The notes under the pieces were generated by a model, which worked only from the letters and a program-made list of their open reading frames with translations, ran no database searches and was not told the DNA's origin. Made by a program: the position numbers and the translations under genes. From Pedobacter boryungensis (GTDB lineage: Bacteria > Bacteroidota > Bacteroidia > Sphingobacteriales > Sphingobacteriaceae): 64,000 nt of DNA. Positions 62,411 to 64,000 of the stretch are shown here, in pieces (position 1 is the stretch's first letter; each line of letters opens with the position of its first letter). The stretch is taken from the NCBI RefSeq assembly GCF_013204825.1, contig NZ_JABMKV010000003.1, forward strand, positions 310,001-374,000, in the 5' to 3' direction.

Positions 62411-63337
62411 TTAACAGTCTATAGGTTCGGCAACATGATCTTTTGACAAACCTTTACGAACTTGCTTTTCAGGTTTATATTTCCATCTACGGTGACTCCA
62501 TAGCCAGTACGCCGGTTCTTCTTTAATGAAATCCTCTAAAAACCGGGTATGCAGTTCAGTTATTTCAAATTCAGCAGTATTTCTTGGATCTAAGCAAATT
62601 GGCACGCAGTCGACTTCGTAATAACCTCTTTTTAAATAACTTATTTTTAAATAAAATACAGGTCTATTTGTTTTCTTTGCGATTTTTTCTACTCCCAATT
62701 GTATTGAAGCTTGCTGATTTAAAAGTGTAGTCCAGTATTGAGAATCTTCTTTTGATGGAGCTTGATCACTTCCAAAAGTGAACATAGTTGGATAATGCTT
62801 AGTAGATTGAATTACCCTTATTGTTTGGCGCATTGACACCATCTGATTTCCATATCTACTCCGCATTTTTAAAAACCAATCATCAAAAATTTCATTATTT
62901 AATGGCTTATAGATAGGATGATGTTGGCCAGAAAAAGTCATTCCAATTGCCATACACACCCATTCGTAATTACCATAATGAGATGAACAAAAAATTACAC
63001 TCTCATTGTTTTTTAAATACGCTTCTACTAAATCTACATTTTTAAATTTTACGCGTTTATTTAATTCCTTTGTCGAGATACTTCTCATCTTGATTACCTC
63101 AAATATCAAAGAAGTTAAATATTTAAAAAACTCCTTTTCAATGGCAATAATCTCTTTTAAATTTTTCTCTGGAAAAGAATTCAATAAATTCTGTCTAACT
63201 ACTTTTCTACGATAGCCAAAAACATGATAGATTAAGACATAAGAAATGTCTGCCAAGAGGTATAGAAAACGTAATGGCATTAAAGATAATGTAGTTAAAA
63301 AAAATACACCTAAATATGAGAGTCGTTTTTGAAACAT
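62411..63337 (-). CDS. Lipid A biosynthesis acyltransferase (LpxL/HtrB family)
   Basis: A 308-residue membrane-associated acyltransferase adding a secondary acyl chain to lipid A precursor. The catalytic HX4E motif is CSSHYGNYEWVCMAIG (His120, Glu125). An N-terminal hydrophobic stretch (LGVFFLTTLSLMPLRFLYLLADISYVLIYHVFGYRRKVVRQNLLNSFPEK) is the family's membrane anchor and R-x-N-L motif. FTFGSDQAPSKEDSQYWTTLLNQQASIQLGVEKIAKKTNRPVFYLKI carries the second conserved block, and EEPAYWLWSHRRWKYKP the last. The length is normal. It has its own candidate promoter upstream. Confidence 0.93.
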   Translation of the reverse strand: MFQKRLSYLGVFFLTTLSLMPLRFLYLLADISYVLIYHVFGYRRKVVRQNLLNSFPEKNLKEIIAIEKEFFKYLTSLIFEVIKMRSISTKELNKRVKFKNVDLVEAYLKNNESVIFCSSHYGNYEWVCMAIGMTFSGQHHPIYKPLNNEIFDDWFLKMRSRYGNQMVSMRQTIRVIQSTKHYPTMFTFGSDQAPSKEDSQYWTTLLNQQASIQLGVEKIAKKTNRPVFYLKISYLKRGYYEVDCVPICLDPRNTAEFEITELHTRFLEDFIKEEPAYWLWSHRRWKYKPEKQVRKGLSKDHVAEPIDC

Positions 63338-63352
63338 TTTAATACTTTTTTA

Positions 63353-63360
63353 CAAAATTA
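63353..63360 (-). promoter_or_regulatory. Candidate -7 promoter element of the lpxL-like gene
   Basis: The minus strand reads TAATTTTG, an exact TAnnTTTG match, 15 bases upstream of the ATG at 63337. The remaining gap to typA is AT-rich without a coding frame. A -33 motif is not clear. Confidence 0.38.
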
Positions 63361-63493
63361 AATAGGTATAACTATATAATTATCATCGTATTATGATTTT
63401 TTCTTTAGAGCTATAAGTTTTGAGATTTAGATGACAAAAGTCTTTGGCAGTTTAAAAATTAAACTAATTATTAGTTTTTATTACCTAAAAGAA

Positions 63494-63521
63494 AAGCCTG
63501 CAAACTTTCGCTTACAGGCTT
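63494..63521 (-). terminator. Intrinsic terminator after typA
   Basis: A 12-bp stem, including two G-U pairs, closes a GAAA tetraloop (minus strand AAGCCTGTAAGC-GAAA-GTTTGCAGGCTT). It is followed by TTCTTTT, 44 bases after the typA stop. GNRA-loop stems of this kind are stable terminators. Confidence 0.75.
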
Positions 63522-63564
63522 CTTATATTATCTTATTTCCCTTTAGGGAATAAGGTTTTCTATC

Positions 63565-64000
63565 TTAGTTTTTGCTACCGTTTGCTTTACGTAATTGCTC
63601 TGTTAAGAAAATCTTACGTAAACGCATACTTTGAGGTGTAACTTCGATATACTCATCAGCTTGGATATACTCCATACACTCCTCCAACGAGAATTTAATA
63701 GCTGGTGCAATACGTGTGTTATCATCAGTACCAGAAGCACGCATGTTAGTTAACGCTTTTCCTTTTACAATGTTAATTACTAAATCGTTATCACGGATGT
63801 GCTCACCTAAAATCTGTCCTTCGTAAATATCAACTCCTGGATCTACAAAGAAACGACCTCTATCTTGTAATTTATCGATAGAATAAGCAGTAGTTGTACC
63901 TTTATCCATAGAAATTAATACCCCATTTAAACGACCAGGGATATTACCTTTCCAAGGCTCATAAGCTTTAAAACGGTGTGCCATAATCGCCTCACCAGCA
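63565..64000 (-). CDS. typA: Ribosome-associated GTPase TypA/BipA, C-terminal part
   Basis: The 145 codons before the right edge are the C-terminal domain of TypA/BipA. The frame continues from the edge with GEAIMAHRFKAYEPWKGNIPGR, so the ATG at 63982-63984 is internal. Recognised by RLNGVLISMDKGTTTAYSIDKLQDRGRFFVDPGVDIYEGQILGEHIRDNDL and DDNTRIAPAIKFSLEECMEYIQADEYIEVTPQSMRLRK, both nearly invariant. The protein is an EF-G-like translational GTPase that aids ribosome assembly under stress and cold. Its GTPase domain lies outside the window. A terminator follows. Confidence 0.95.
   Translation of the reverse strand, partial: AGEAIMAHRFKAYEPWKGNIPGRLNGVLISMDKGTTTAYSIDKLQDRGRFFVDPGVDIYEGQILGEHIRDNDLVINIVKGKALTNMRASGTDDNTRIAPAIKFSLEECMEYIQADEYIEVTPQSMRLRKIFLTEQLRKANGSKN

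Noticed and set aside
1..64000. CRISPR array, tRNA/rRNA genes or a prophage
   Set aside because: No regularly spaced repeats, cloverleaf-like sequences, integrase, capsid or transposase genes were recognised on either strand.

Overview
The window looks like part of a Bacteroidota chromosome, most likely a Sphingobacteriaceae relative such as Pedobacter. It is AT-rich. Families typical of that phylum are present (DUF2480, DUF3109, DUF4476, DUF4834, DUF6427, a Wza-like protein with many SLBB repeats). Shine-Dalgarno sites are mostly absent, and several upstream regions carry the TAnnTTTG -7 motif. Genus is inference; no rRNA or tRNA gene was seen.

Positions 1-35,070 are one large minus-strand surface-polysaccharide locus that runs off the left edge. 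In transcription order it holds dTDP-L-rhamnose synthesis (rmlB, C, D, A) and gmd, then the export/chain-length pair (SLBB Wza-like, Wzz/GumC-like). Next comes a nonulosonic (sialic-like) acid block: legB, neuA, neuB, a CBS-nucleotidyltransferase, neuC, an SDR and the amidotransferase trio hisF/hisH/wbpG. A strong hairpin terminator/attenuator follows. The variable assembly part comes last: Wzx, a GT-B protein that may be the nonulosonate transferase, methyltransferase, two left-handed beta-helix acetyltransferases, two CgeB-like paralogues, GT2 and GT4 enzymes, Wzy, an epimerase, a WecA-type initiating transferase, a MurJ-type flippase and wecB. Several gaps in the left part contain short coding-looking stretches without proper starts, read here as remnants of lost genes in a mosaic locus.

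Positions 35,141-51,203 (minus strand) are housekeeping and envelope genes: DUF3109, DUF3108 and DUF2480 proteins, a PpiD-like foldase, lptC, an outer-membrane protein, coaX, DUF6427, a glycosyltransferase, an LpxH-like phosphatase, a 33-residue membrane microprotein, a YfhO-family protein, DUF4834, a TonB-plug-like secreted protein, ywbE and uvrB. Positions 51,571-61,713 are mainly plus strand: a deacetylase-like protein, upp, a YjjG-like HAD phosphatase, a double-DUF4476 protein, a DinB-like protein and a second small glycan locus (flippase, two methyltransferases, three glycosyltransferases). The right edge has a PfpI/DJ-1 protein, an LpxL-type acyltransferase and the C-terminal part of typA/bipA.

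The most unusual biology is the nonulosonic acid block. It combines a legionaminic-type gene set with a WbpG/HisH/HisF amidotransferase module. It has no aminotransferase or dedicated N-acetyltransferase anywhere in the window, and it carries an extra SDR reductase. The HisF paralogue has Glu at position 130, where HisF of histidine synthesis has catalytic Asp. The product may be an amidino-modified, possibly 7-hydroxy-9-deoxy nonulosonate. This is a hypothesis, and no wholly unknown system is obvious.
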